Source of the DNA: Rhizoclosmatium globosum | Taxonomy: Eukaryota > Chytridiomycota > Chytridiomycetes > Chytridiales > Chytriomycetaceae | DNA: 64,000 nt | Reading direction: 5' to 3' | NCBI GenBank assembly: GCA_002104985.1 | Contig: MCGO01000127.1 | Span: 51,872-115,871 of the forward strand | In this document: in pieces, positions 25,292-36,785 of the stretch | Layout: each line of letters begins with the position of its first letter | Numbering within the stretch: position 1 is the stretch's first letter | Program-made: the position numbers and the translations under genes | Notes under the pieces: model-generated | Databases searched by the model: none | The model's input: the letters and a program-made list of their open reading frames with translations, nothing else | What the model was told of the DNA's origin: nothing

Positions 25292-27969
25292 TCAATTCTC
25301 AACTTGATCATCTACGCTCGAAATACTCATCCGTGAAAACAACTCAACACGTAATCCCCTCACATCAGCTTCCAACCCTTCTACCCTTCTCTCATTCTCA
25401 TCCCGTTCGCGTTCCCTCTCCACCTTCAACGTATCAAGTTCCCTTTCCGCCTCCCTCAACCTCCCCACAAGTTTCCCCTCAACCTCAGGCTGCAACCCTC
25501 CACTCATAGCCTCAAGCCTCTCAAACTCCCTCAACTCCAACTCCCGAACCCGCCCCCTCAACTCCTGCACCTGCCCCTTCAACCCCTTCACAACCCCGTC
25601 CCGCTCTTCAACCCCACTCCGCAACTGCATAATCAACAAACTCATCTCCTTATACCGCGTGCTCTCCTCAAACGCAACAACACCACCCCGTTCCAACACA
25701 CCCGCAGCTTCCACAACCTCGAGTTTCTCATCCTGCTCTCGAACGACAATCTCGAGCTCCTCGTTCCGGCGCTTGAGGCGGTAGATTTCGTCTTTGAGGT
25801 CGTCGACTGTTTGGACTGTCAGGTCCATGTCGTTTTCGAAGAGGGAGAGGAGGTGTGGGATTTCGGATGGGGGTGCGGTTTTGAGGGTTGTGAGGAGGGA
25901 GGAGTATTGGGAGATTAGGGTGTCGCGTTTGTCGAGTTCGGCGATTTGGCGGTGGAGGAAGTCTGTGCCGGATTGTTGGCGGGAGAGGCGGTGGGATTTT
26001 CTGTTGTTGGCGGTGTTGCTTGTTGGGGTTGTGGCGCCGGATGGGGTGGAAAAGTTGCCTGGAGTTGTATCGTTTGGTTTGGGGTTGACTTGAGGGAGGA
26101 GGCCGTCGAGGATTACAGAGGTTCGGTTGTTTTGCACCTACGTGACCATTATTAAAAACGGAGACACTGGCATATTGCAACTTACGCCAACACCAGCCAT
26201 AGCAGCCTCCAACAACGGTGCATTCCAATCCAAAATCGCTTTCGGCGTCACACTTGTCGAACTCAAAATCAATCTTGTCAAGTGATCAATGCGTTCCTTC
26301 AATGCTGTCCGAACCAACTGTCCTTCATGCAACCTCTCCTCATACTGCATTCGAATACTTCGTTCAAGTCCAATATCCTGCAACGCCCGCTCCTGCTCCA
26401 ACAAATCATTCGTCTCCATAAGTTTATGCCGCAACTCTGCAATCTCAAGCTTATACTTCTGAATCAACGCCTTCTCACTCAACACCTGGTTCTGCTTCGC
26501 GTGTAACACAACTTTCTTGATCCGCGAAGCGAACTTGAGCGTGTTTGTCGTTTCTTCGAGGTTGGGCAGTGGGGGACTGACTGTCGCAATGACTGAGACG
26601 CGGGCGTTTCCGGAGAGTGAGGATTGGAGGAGACGCGTGAGTTTGGAGTCTCGGAAGGGGATGTGGATTGCAGAGACAGGTTTCACAGTATCTTCTGTAA
26701 GACGGGAGATGACTGTTCCAAGGGTAAGGAGGGATTTGTTGATAAAAGCGCCTTCTTTTCGGCGGTCGAGATCGGATGCGGCTTTTTCGCTTCCAGCCAA
26801 GTCAATGAGGTTGAGTTGGGAGAGGGTGACGGAGCCTCGGACTCGTCCTGGGACTGGTGGAGATGCTCCTGGAATGGGGGACCGGCCAGGCGCGTTCGGA
26901 CTTGTCACGCCAGAGTTTTTGTCTCTGCTTTCAATAATCTTGTTCTGTGTTAGTCGAATGGGAGAGAAACGGATATCTCACCATTTGGAATACAGTGTGA
27001 GAACGAGAACTGCGTTCATTATATTCAGTGCTTCCATAACTTCTCGCTTGTTCTCCTCTTTGAATCACTTTCATAACTTGTTTTGGCGTTGTCACAATCT
27101 CTTCTCGCAACGGACTGACATACACGCCACGCTTCCGGTCTTCATGAATACGAAGATCCTGCTGCTGTGGATTCAACAAGTCACGAATAGTTTCGTTGTA
27201 AATTTCGAGGTATGAGACACGGAGGAGATATTCACGATCTTCAGTTTGCTGTTCAGGAGAGGATTGAGCCAAGCGTACCACGTGTATTGAACCAAATACC
27301 TCTCTAATGTATGCAAAGACATCGTCAATAGCTTGAGGTATGATTCCTGGTTGATCCTCTTGACCCATCATGGTGTATGTCTTTCCAGAGGCTGTTTGAC
27401 CATACGCAAAGACGGTTCCATTGATTCCCTCCATGGCAGCCCAAACAACGTTTTGAGCGCACAAGTCGTAGAGCTCTTTGTTATCTGATCCATACTGGAC
27501 AACATCTATGGGTAAGGTGGGGCCATCCATCAATACAACAGGCATCCAACAAGGCTGAAGAGCAATCCTCACCATAGTTGAAATCAGTCACTCCGAGTGT
27601 ACCAGCTTGCTTCCGTGCTTTCTCAGCGACGTTACTGTCCATTGTAATCTTCCCTTCCTCTTCATTGACTTGCCATACATTAGTCAAGCGCTGACCAATC
27701 TCGTTTTCGTTCAACGGTCTATTGATGAATGTATCGGTAAGTAAGAAGGATGACAGTCAATGAGGCTGAGTGCACACTCACCTAACACGGACAGTTACAA
27801 CGACATTGTCCTTGCCAATCGGAGTTGTTTTGTTCAATGGCGGTGGAGGAGTTGATCTCGATGCAGAAGATCGAAGTGAAACGGTAGAAGCCGTTGGAGA
27901 AGGCGTGCGTCTGTAGGAAGCGATGGGGATTGTGGAAGTCCCTCTGCTTGATGGACGTGCAGGTTGCAT
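25292..27969 (-). CDS. Kinesin motor protein, kinesin-7-like
   Basis: Five exons on the minus strand: 27969-27782, 27718-27573, 27505-26982, 26938-26186 and 26137-25292, making 818 residues. After a Ser/Pro/Arg-rich head of about 55 residues comes a complete motor: VTVRVRPLNENE, FAYGQTASGKTYTMMG (P-loop), NERSSRSHTVFQM (switch I), LNLIDLAGSE (switch II), NKSLLTLGTVI and NTLKFASRIKKV at the neck. The motor N-terminus and neck resemble kinesin-7 (CENP-E/Kip2 type), but this rests on motif reading alone. Beyond the neck are long coiled-coil stretches up to the C-terminus, consistent with a dimer. It uses ATP to move on microtubules. The stop is 90 bp from the thioesterase start, and the gene is divergent from the Zn2Cys6 gene with 163 bp between their starts. 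Confidence 0.93.
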
Positions 27970-28132
27970 TTCAACGCACTTTTATCACTTAAGAACTAAA
28001 TGAATAATTAACTAAAATAAGCAAAGTGAAAGTGAGGCTGAAGACACTGTTTGGCAGGACAAGACACAAAAATCACTTTTGAAACTCCGCTTTCCTTCAT
28101 CAGATTCGCACTCAAAGTAACTTCAAGTCAAA

Positions 28133-30080
28133 ATGGCTCCACCAATCACATCGTGCACCCGTTGTCGCACCCACCGAAAGAAGTGCATTCCAAACATTGG
28201 CCCAGGCGGAGTTCTCGGTCCCTGCGAACGATGCGTGTCAATCCAAGTTGAAGACGAATGTTTCTACGGATCAAACACGGCCGTGCATCTTCTTCCTTCA
28301 AAGTCTGTGATTGATCAGGTTCAAATGAGTAACGTATCGGTTGGTCAAGTGGGGCCTGTGCATCAAGACTATAACTCAATTGGTCCTGTCCTTGAACAAT
28401 ACTTGAACTCTTTCAATGCTCCATTGTCTTCTTTGGAGGAGAGTAACTGGGAACTTGAAGATCCTGATCTATTGCCTACGTTTGATGACTGGCTCATTGT
28501 GTTCAAAAGGTTCACAAACAACGGAATTGCGTCTCCCGTTGACGATATGATTGATGCAGAGGCAGTACTTCAGACGTATTTTCAAAGGTCGGCAGTTTTG
28601 CGGTGAGAAACATAATAGTGTGGGGATTGTGTGTGTACTGACGAAACATTATCAAGGTTGGTTCTTTGTCTGACTTTACGCTTGGATGGGAGCGTTGACT
28701 CAGATCGAACAAATCGGTATTTTTCAAGGGCGCGAAAGGCTTTGTATCGCTCGGATATGATACCGTCACTAGATTTGGTTATATCTTGCTATCAACTCAA
28801 CTACTATGCATTCTGTGAGTGGTAACATCTCGTTTTCCAAAATTACTCATAGTTTATAGTTTACGGCCAACCCGAAGTGGGACTGAAATTCCTCATCATG
28901 TCTCTGGAAATGATACAACACCTTAAAATGGATATTGATCCTGACGATTCACCTTGGCTCCCAAAACTGACTCCTCGCCAAAAAAGAAGAACGACGAAGA
29001 GTGTTTTGGTGGTGCTATGGGAGCTACTCGTTCAATATCGCAACTTCTCCAGACCCGCTTCAAATTCAGTTGTATGGCGACAAAGTGAAGCCCCCAAGCC
29101 AAGCATACGATCCTCACCCAATATTTTCAGAAGCTCCTCTATATCCATACACAGTGCAGCTATACAACATAATTGGCTCCATGCGAAAGTACCTCTTTAC
29201 CCCTCCCCAATCCACATCAGAACTCCTCAACTCGGAAATTATGCAATTTCACACATCTCGCCTCCTCTCGGTTCACAGCCAAATTCCAATCCAATATCTC
29301 CTGCTCTCTGAAAACCCGCGTTCGCTTACCACAGCCGACGAAGAACGTTTCATAGCCCAAAACCGTACTGCCGGAGCAACTCTAGGCCACTTAAACATGG
29401 CTCTCCACGCTTCAACCTCCATAAACTACCGCGTCGTAATGTACCTTTCCGCCCTCCCCGCCTTCCACCCTTCAACCCTTCCACCAGAACAATCCTCGAA
29501 AATCATCACCGCAATCAACGCTTGCCTCGAATCTGCCTGGAAACGCACAACTCTTGCCCTGTTCTTTGAAGACATTGCATACGGGTCAGGTAAATCGCGT
29601 GTCCCAGAGACTGAACTCAAATACTACACGTTGGGTGGACAACCACATCTCCTTTTTGAGGCATGTGTCGTGTTTTGGTTCGTTATGTGTAGGATGAATG
29701 CATCGTGGCGACCGTTTGTGCCGCTTTGGAATGAAGATACAAGGCAGATGAGGGAGGCAGTGTCTCGACTTGTTGACAGGATTCCCGATGCAAAGTCGGA
29801 GAATGGGGTTTATAATCCTGTTGTTCGATGTATTGATGCAATGATGTTGGAGATTGAGGAGGTGGGGATGTTTGGTCGGTTGGATGATTTGATGGGGAAT
29901 GATGTGGATGTGTTGGAGTTGGGAATGAAAATCATGTCGATTGGAGGGGAAGAAACAATCGCGTCTATTGCAGAACCACATGGGTTTTTGGGGTTGTTGG
30001 GGCTGGAGGTTGGGAATAGAGTTCGGTGGTTGGGAAGGAAAGAGGAGTCTTGGCGATTGTTTTGGAAACTGAATACTTAA
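28133..30080 (+). CDS. Zn2Cys6 transcription factor, one frameshift
   Basis: Exons 28133-28602, 28657-28814 and 28860-30080. The N-terminus has the six-cysteine cluster: SCTRCRTHRKKC, then CERC and a sixth Cys in EDECFY, binding two zinc ions and DNA. The remainder matches the fungal-specific transcription factor domain, with GQPEVGLKFLIMSLEM and, later, RRRVFWWCYGSYSF. Between these two the frame changes by one base at a run of six A at 28980-28985. With five A the reading is continuous and gives about 615 residues. No intron can explain the shift. It is either a sequence error or an inactivating insertion. The last exon is otherwise intact for 360 codons, which favours error. Targets are unknown. 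Confidence 0.88.
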
Positions 30081-30084
30081 TAAA
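30079..30084 (+). terminator. Poly(A) signal AATAAA overlapping the stop codon
   Basis: The stop TAA of the Zn2Cys6 gene is the start of TAATAAAG, so the likely cleavage signal overlaps the stop codon. This fits the very short gap (130 bp) to the next gene. Confidence 0.45.
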
Positions 30085-30210
30085 GTAAAAAGGAGCATAA
30101 GTAAAAACGTTTTTTCTGTCCCCAGAGATGAATCAAATTGTGATCCTTTGAATTCTTCTGGAACTTTTCAAAGAAAGGGATCGACAAGGACAATCTCTTC
30201 ATTGGAAGAC

Positions 30211-31641
30211 ATGTCACAGCCAGGTGTCCCTGCCCGAAGCAGACTCACGGCAAAAGACCTGCTGGAGAGGAAAAATGCAGCTCCTTATTCTCAGACATCA
30301 TCTTATGACACGCTTTACAATGAGGAAATGGATCCAGTAGCTCAATCTGAAAGCGTAGACCCCGTAGTCCCTCGAAAGAAAATCACGGCAAAACAAATGC
30401 TACAAGAGATGAGTAAACAATCTGGAAATACTGAAGAGACGCAGAAAGTACAAGTTGCTTCAACAGAACCAAAACGAACCCAAGCTAACACCCCTTCCGC
30501 CCTTCCACCAAAACCATTTTCTCCATATTCCCGTTCTCGTCTAACTGCACGTCAATTACTCGGATTTGATACCTCAGAGCCAGTCGAAAAGCCTCAAACA
30601 GAATCACAACCAGCACAACCGCTGTTTGAACAACGTGAAGTGAAAACACAACAAATTCTGCAAACCTCCTCGTCTACTCTTCCCATTCAAAAACCTTCAC
30701 CTGCTCCATTGACATCAGAAAAACGCGACCCGTATTACTCTATGCTGAAGAGCATTTCTGTGGATTTGAAGAATCTCGTTACAGTAGAGGACGCAGGATA
30801 TGACGAAGACTTTTTGGAGCTGTACGGGGATTCGGAAGAAATGCCTGAAGTCGCTGCATCTCTTCCCAAAAAGGTTGAAGCATCTCAACCAAAGCCAGCA
30901 ACACCTCCATCCCTACCCTCCAAAACGCTAGACGCGCCACAGACTCAACCGAAATCATCAAAACCTTCGTCAGTAGCTCCAAAGCCTGTCTTGAAGGTGG
31001 CTGTCAACAATGAAGAATTCTCTGACAGTCAAATTTCTCTTCGCCTTGACTCGATTTACACGGAATGGTTCCGAGAATTCAATCCTGCACAATTTCAGAA
31101 CTCTCTTAAATACATCATCAACTCCACTTCTCCTCAATCCACTGTCACTTCGGAAGATACAATCACGAATGTTCTTAAACTCGCCATTCAAAAGAACGGA
31201 ATCGCCGTTGCACACACAGCAAGACTTCTACCAACTCTTATTACTTCCCGTCTTTTCAGTGGACAACAGGTCAAAAACAGTCTTGCACAAATCGCCAAGA
31301 ATTTGCATGTAATGGAAACACGCACTCCAAGCTGCTACAAGTACTTTGGGATCCTGTATGGTGCCCTTCTTACACACGATGAATACTTTTTCTCGATCCG
31401 TGATTTGCATGAAGTGCTTGACGAGGTTTTGGACAGAGACTCAGAGATAACTCCAAAAGCGCCTGGTGTTCTTGCGCAGGTACTGATGACGGTGTTGCTA
31501 ATGGCAGGTGAAGAGCGCCTTAAGCAAATTTACGGAACGCAGACGTTTGATGTCACGCATTTCTGGCCAGTGGCAAAGTGTAGGTTTGAACTTGAGGATT
31601 GGATGGAGGAAAACGGATTGGAGTGTTTGATTTTCCTTTGA
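30211..31641 (+). CDS. Unknown protein with repeated TAK/RxLL motifs and a C-terminal helical domain shared with 35780-36671
   Basis: A single exon of 476 residues from the ATG at 30211; the frame is open upstream, but only from a TTG, and an acceptor-like tract ends at about 30125, so a 5' untranslated intron is possible. The N-terminal half is disordered and has three copies of a short motif: SRLTAKDLLE, KKITAKQMLQ and SRLTARQLLG. The C-terminal 200 residues form an all-helical domain beginning LDSIYTEWFREFNPAQFQN and containing SCYKYFGILYGALL and ENGLECLIF. That domain is clearly related to the one in the minus-strand gene at 35780. No catalytic motif or membrane span is visible. The motif repeats suggest a docking protein with three equivalent binding peptides. 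Function unknown. Confidence 0.8.
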   Translation: MSQPGVPARSRLTAKDLLERKNAAPYSQTSSYDTLYNEEMDPVAQSESVDPVVPRKKITAKQMLQEMSKQSGNTEETQKVQVASTEPKRTQANTPSALPPKPFSPYSRSRLTARQLLGFDTSEPVEKPQTESQPAQPLFEQREVKTQQILQTSSSTLPIQKPSPAPLTSEKRDPYYSMLKSISVDLKNLVTVEDAGYDEDFLELYGDSEEMPEVAASLPKKVEASQPKPATPPSLPSKTLDAPQTQPKSSKPSSVAPKPVLKVAVNNEEFSDSQISLRLDSIYTEWFREFNPAQFQNSLKYIINSTSPQSTVTSEDTITNVLKLAIQKNGIAVAHTARLLPTLITSRLFSGQQVKNSLAQIAKNLHVMETRTPSCYKYFGILYGALLTHDEYFFSIRDLHEVLDEVLDRDSEITPKAPGVLAQVLMTVLLMAGEERLKQIYGTQTFDVTHFWPVAKCRFELEDWMEENGLECLIFL

Positions 31642-31669
31642 TTTTCTCATTTCATCATCATGACCTCGT

Positions 31670-31675
31670 AATAAA
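31670..31675 (+). terminator. Poly(A) signal AATAAA
   Basis: AATAAAG lies 28 bp after the stop at 31641 and 86 bp before the POP1 start. Confidence 0.4.
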
Positions 31676-31761
31676 GTCTTTATTTCTTGTTTCCACTTTG
31701 TGGGTGGCGTTGATTGGGTTCCGACAACACAACCCTCACCACAACAAAAACTCAACCCAAA

Positions 31762-34557
31762 ATGTTGCGCAAGGTTGAAACCACTACCACCAAGACCACG
31801 ATCAAGAAGGCCGATGGAACCTCCAACACAAAGGAGGTCAAGACGATCACCACCCAGTACGAGGCAATTGCCAAGGCCCTCTTCACATACCCAACTGTTC
31901 GTCGAGATGACCAAGTCGATGTCCTTCACGGGGTTGAGATCAAGGTGTGTATTCGCTTCATAAAGTGTCTCTTAATGATTTCATCTGCTAATTTTGACTA
32001 TCGTAGGATCCGTGCGTTGTTCCCATGTCGACTTGATTTGTGCTGATTGATTGACAGTTACCGCCACCTTGAAGACCCTGATGCCCCTGAGACCAAACAG
32101 TTTGTAGAGGACCAGGGAAAGCTCTTCCAGGACTTTATCAAGTCCAAGGGCGGTGATGTTCGCACCAAGTTGGAGGCTCGTTTCACTGAAATGTTCAACT
32201 ACGAGAGGTAACCTATTTAAATACGGTTCTTGTTATATTTAAACTGTCCTTAGATACGGTTTGCCTTTCAAGAAGGGAGACAACTACTATTGTGAGTACC
32301 CCAAACGGTCACTTGACGTTCATATGCTTACTGTTCCAACGCTCAACAGACTTCCACAACTCTGGTCTCCAACCACAATCTGTTTTGTACACTCAAAAGA
32401 CAGTTGACGGTGAAGCATCTGTGTTCTTTGATGTGAGATCTTTCAAACTTTGCCACACACACTTTTGCTGATGCAAGCTTCAGCCAAACACCTTGTCTCA
32501 AGACGGAACTGTGTCTCTTTCCACATACAGTTTCTCAGAGTCCGGAAAGCTATTCGCTTATGCTGTGTATGTTTCCGTCCCAACCGCAATATGGTAAACT
32601 AATGCAGTTTCATTATTTCAGTTCTGACAGCGGTAGTGACTGGGTCAAGATTCATGTTCGTGAAGTTGGCGCCGATAAGGACTTGGAAGTAAAGCCTTTG
32701 GAATGGTAAGGCTAGGCGTTTTCTGGAGCATGAGTATAACATTCTTGAAAGGGCCAAGTTCACTGGAATTGAATGGACCCATGATGAAAAGGGTTTCTTT
32801 TACAACAGATACCCAGCTCCATCTGTTTCTCTCGACAAGGCTGGAACCGAAACTGACGTCTCGAAGAACCAGGCCGTCTACTATCACCGCATTGGAACCG
32901 ACCAGTCCGAGGATATTGTCATCTACAAAGATCCAGAACATCCAGACTGGGGTTTCGGAAGCACTGTTTCCGACTGTGGTCGTTACATCATTATTGGAGC
33001 ATGGAAGGGAACTCACCCAGAATCGCAAATTTACTACGCGGATCTCGAGAAGCAGTTCGGAGGAAACTCTGTTCTTGGTGCGTAAAATGACTCTATTTGT
33101 GGGGGCCAAATCAAATCTAACAAATCAAGCAGGCGTCCCAGAGTTCACCACTATTGTTGGAGAATGGAAGGGCACATATGACTGGTATTTAAATGTACCT
33201 AACTTGACGTCATTTAACAGTTTTCATAGGATTGCCAACGAAGGAACAGTGTTCTACTTTGTCACCTCTGACGGTGCTCCAAACAAGAGTGTGGTCAAAT
33301 ACGATGTTGCCCAGCCAGAATTGGTATGTTTTCATAACTCTTAAAGTCCTAACTGACAAAATTTTTGAAGGGTTTCTCTGTCGTTATTCCAGAAGTTGAA
33401 ACTGCTATCGACTACTATAAGGTTGTTGCCAACAACAAGCTTGTTTTAGTTTACTTGCAAGATGTAAAGCATGTTATCAAGGTCCACGATCTTACAACCG
33501 GAGAATATTTGCACAACATTGATTTGCCCACTGGATCTGTCATCAAGGGAATCTCTGGAAGCAAGGTTTGTTATCACGAACTTTGACTAATAACGGTGAC
33601 TAATGAATGGAATAACAGAGCAAGACAGAAGTTTTCTACAACTTTGGATCGTTCATCTCTCCAGGAATCACTAGAAGATTCGATTTTGCCGATGGCCAAG
33701 ACACGTTGTTCAAGGAGACTGTCGTCCCTGGTTTCGACTCCTCCATCTTCGAGGTCAAGCAAGTCTTCTATCCTTCTGCCGACGGCACCAAGATCCCCAT
33801 GTACATCTTCCACAAGAAGGGCCTCGAGTTGAACGGCGAGAATCCAGCGTTCCAATACGCTTATGGAGGATTTAATATCTCTATTCTTCCAGCATTCTCT
33901 GTGGCCTGGCTCACTTTTGCCGAGAAATTCAACGGAGTTGTGGCTATCGCCAACATTCGTGGAGGAGGAGAGTACGGTCAAGCCTGGCACGATGCTGGAC
34001 GTCTTTTCAACAAGCAAAACTGCTCAACTGATTTCCAGTATGCATCTCGATACTTGATTTCCGAAAAGTACACTAAGCCTGCCAAGCTCGCGATTAACGG
34101 AGGTTCTAACGGAGGACTCTTGATTGGTACCGTTTTGAACCAAGCCCCAGAGCTCTACGGTCTTGGTATCGCTGATGTCGGAGTCCACGATTTACTCCGT
34201 TTCCACAAGTTCACTATTGGTCACGCTTGGACCAGTGACTTTGGAAGCCCAGACGTCAAGGAGGACTTTGAAAACATTCTCAAGATTTCGCCACTGCACA
34301 ATGTTGATTCCAAAAAGGCGTACCCAGCTGTTTTGATTGTTACTGGTGACCACGATGACCGTGTTGTTCCATTGCACTCTTTGAAGTTGGGAGCTACTAT
34401 GCAGTACGAGTTGAAGAACAATGCAAAGCCAATTATGATGAGAATCAACTCCAAGGCTGGTCACGGAGCTGGAAAGAGTATTCAACAGACTATTGAGGAG
34501 CTTTCTGACAAGTACACTTACTTGTCGATTACTTTGGATGCTCCTTACTTCGATTAG
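31762..34557 (+). CDS. Prolyl oligopeptidase (family S9A), copy 1
   Basis: Twelve exons: 31762-31944, 32007-32011, 32058-32207, 32254-32291, 32350-32432, 32484-32566, 32622-32705, 32752-33077, 33133-33184, 33230-33323, 33371-33565 and 33619-34557. They give 743 residues with perfect phases. After an N-terminal Thr/Lys-rich stretch comes YPTVRRDDQVDVLHG, then DPYRHLEDPD (family consensus DPYRWLED), a beta-propeller region, and the catalytic domain: GGGEYGQAWHDAG, GGSNGGLL with the nucleophile Ser, GDHDDRVVP with the Asp and KAGHGAGKS with the His. The enzyme cuts short proline-containing peptides after Pro in the cytosol; some fungal relatives also join peptides into rings. There is no signal peptide. 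The frame is fully intact, in contrast to copy 2 at 48431. A 5-nt exon at 32007 is needed to write DP. Confidence 0.96.
32007..32011 (+). other. 5-nt microexon GATCC in POP1
   Basis: Sequence TAG|GATCC|GTGCGT between introns 31945-32006 and 32012-32057. It supplies Asp and two bases of Pro in IK-DP-YRHLED, the conserved family motif. The same five bases with the same flanks are kept in copy 2 at 48673-48677. Confidence 0.85.
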
Positions 34558-34579
34558 ATAATCTATAGTTCGTTGACTA

Positions 34580-34585
34580 AATAAA
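34580..34585 (+). terminator. Poly(A) signal AATAAA after POP1
   Basis: AATAAAG 22 bp downstream of the stop codon. Confidence 0.4.
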
Positions 34586-34762
34586 GCAGCAGAATTTTTA
34601 CAAATTAAAGATACATTTTAGAAGCAGGAGCTTCAAGAACTGAAGAAAAATGTGTCAGACACAAATTGGAGCTCAAAAATTACATTGCATCCTGTTTGCT
34701 GTGCACAAAAGTTTCATCTCGAACCAGGACACCTTTGAAGTCAACACCAACGTCCACACAAG

Positions 34763-35706
34763 ATGCTCTCCACCTTCGCTGTACCTTCTATTCACGACTA
34801 CAAGCCAGTTATATCAACACCTTCATCCACAATCCCAAGAGCAATTGAGCCACACTTTGATTCAGACTCACTTCAGCCAAACTTGACTCCAGTCACGTCT
34901 CCATCCTCATCGTCAAGCTCCAGAACATCTTCTCCAGAGATTAAGTGGGATCCCCTTGAAACACTTGCAATGGCCGCAACAGGGGCGCCAAAGCTCGACT
35001 TTGACGATGCACCCGTTCACCAGAAGCAGCAAGAGCAGCCTGCAAAGCCATATGAATGCTTAGAGTGCGGTAAATCGTTCAGATCTAGACATGTATGTAG
35101 TGATAGTGTCGTTAGCCACAGTTTCACCCCTTCCAATCACTTCTTGCTAAACCAAATAATACTTCTAGGCGCTACAAATCCACATCCGTACACATACTGG
35201 CGAGAGACCACACGTTTGCACACTATGTTCCGCTCGATTTGCAGACTCTTCCAATCTGATAACCCATCAACGAACACACACTGGGTTGAAACCATTCCGA
35301 TGCCTTACATGTGATACACGGTTCGCACATCATTCTGCTCTTATTAGACATAGTGAGTTGTACCTGGATCTTTTTATTAAGATTGAGTCTGTGTCTAACT
35401 TTTTAAATGTTGTAGTTCGGATACATACGGGAGAACGGCCATTTAAATGCGATGTATGTCCATCAGCTTATACTCAGGTATGAAGAGTTGAATCTGAATT
35501 TTACCTGGAGTGCTAAGTTTTTTGATAATCAGGCATCCGACTTGAAACGTCACAAATCGATTCACACTAATAGCAAACCGTTCAAATGCGGTACCTGTCA
35601 ATCTTCATTTAGTTCCGCTTCATCTCTTTCTCTACATGAGCGCAAGCATGCCCCTTCAAGTCAAGTGCGGAACCCAATCATGAGTGTCAGTGCCCTCATA
35701 GATTAA
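34763..35706 (+). CDS. C2H2 zinc finger protein, five fingers (C2H2-A)
   Basis: Exons 34763-35092, 35169-35352, 35416-35477 and 35533-35706, making 249 residues. After a Ser/Pro-rich, acidic N-terminus come five tandem Cys2-His2 fingers: [14 protein letters not shown] (split by intron 1), [57 protein letters not shown] and [24 protein letters not shown]-type linkers join several of them. The protein is a probable sequence-specific DNA-binding regulator in the nucleus; its target is unknown. Introns fall inside fingers at different phases. It lies 205 bp after POP1, and its stop is 73 bp from the convergent gene's stop. A second C2H2 array lies at 44818. Confidence 0.92.
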
Positions 35707-35779
35707 ACCCCCCCAACAATATCAAAATAAAAGTAAACTCGTTTATTCCTACAAAAAAACAAAACAAAAAACGCCATCC

Positions 35780-36671
35780 TCACTGAAGCGGAACCAAACA
35801 CTCCAAACTAGCCCCCTCCAAAAAGTTAAGCACAGCTTCATCCACCTCCCCCTTCTTCCCCGCCTTCTCCACCTTCCAAAACGACTTCAAAGGACATCCA
35901 AACTCTTTATACACGGAGACAAGCTTCTCGTCTCCGTACATGACTTGCACGGTTCCCAGCACTTGACTCAAGATCTTGAGGATCGAGAGATCGCCGTCGT
36001 CGGATTCTGTGAGTGGGGTGAGGAGGGTTTGGAGGAAGGGGAGGGAGAAGGAGGATGGGAGGTCTGCGTAGACGACGCCGTAAAAGATTCCAAAGTATTT
36101 GTTGGTTTGGGGTGTGGCGGTTGCTGGTGGGAGAATATGGCGTTTTGTGAATGATTTGATACTACATTGCATTTGTATGGATTAAATGACGCGAGTTTGT
36201 AAGTCGGGGTGGGGTTTACCATTCTTGAACGTCGTCCACGGAGACAACGAGACCTTTCACCAGTTCGGGGAATAGCATGGCTGTGCGAGCGACAGCACCT
36301 CCTCCGCGAGTAAACGACTCTGTTACAAGAGTATCAAGCATCTGGCTGACAAACTCCTTGGCGGATGATTCGGTTGAAGGGGAAGTGTAAGCTGCATAAT
36401 TTTGAAACTGAGCAAGAATTGTAGGTTGATCAAATGTTTGGAACCAGTTGTTCAAAGTTTCCGTGACAGCTGCAGATTGTTTGGATTCTTCGATTGCGGT
36501 TTGTTCACGTTGTTCAGGTTGTTCGATTGGAATTGGAATATCAGCAGCTTCTGGGACGCATAGAGTTGCTGAAGATGGTGCTGCTTCGATAGAAGCTGCC
36601 TTCACATCCGCTGTATCGAGTGGCGCTGGGTCTGTCGCCACAACGGGCGGGTGCTCTTGCGTGTCTGCCAT
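35780..36671 (-). CDS. Unknown protein sharing the helical domain of 30211-31641
   Basis: Two exons on the minus strand, 36671-36220 and 36161-35780, making 277 residues. It begins MADTQEHPPVV with an acidic, Ala/Pro/Glu-rich leader of about 75 residues, then the helical domain: TLNNWFQTFDQPTILAQFQN, GGAVARTAMLFPELV, NKYFGIFYGVVYADL, LSQVLGTVQVMYGDEKL and GASLECLVPLQ. Each block lines up with the C-terminal domain of the 30211 protein (EWFREFNPAQFQN, AVAHTARLLPTLI, YKYFGILYGALL, LAQVLMTVLLMAGEERL, NGLECLIFL). The two proteins are paralogues with different leaders; this one lacks the repeated TAK-LL motifs. The fold and role are unknown. Confidence 0.8.
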
Positions 36672-36785
36672 TGTCAGGGAAATAATTGTCAAAAGAAGAA
36701 TTCGTTTATTGCATGGAAGACGGCAGCAAAATCTCAATTCATAACATCCTATCACAAAATATAAACAACGCGTAAAATACCAAAA

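Noticed and set aside
25794..26093. Plus-strand frames over the kinesin coiled coil
   Set aside because: Antisense shadow of a high-GC coding exon whose kinesin product is unmistakable.
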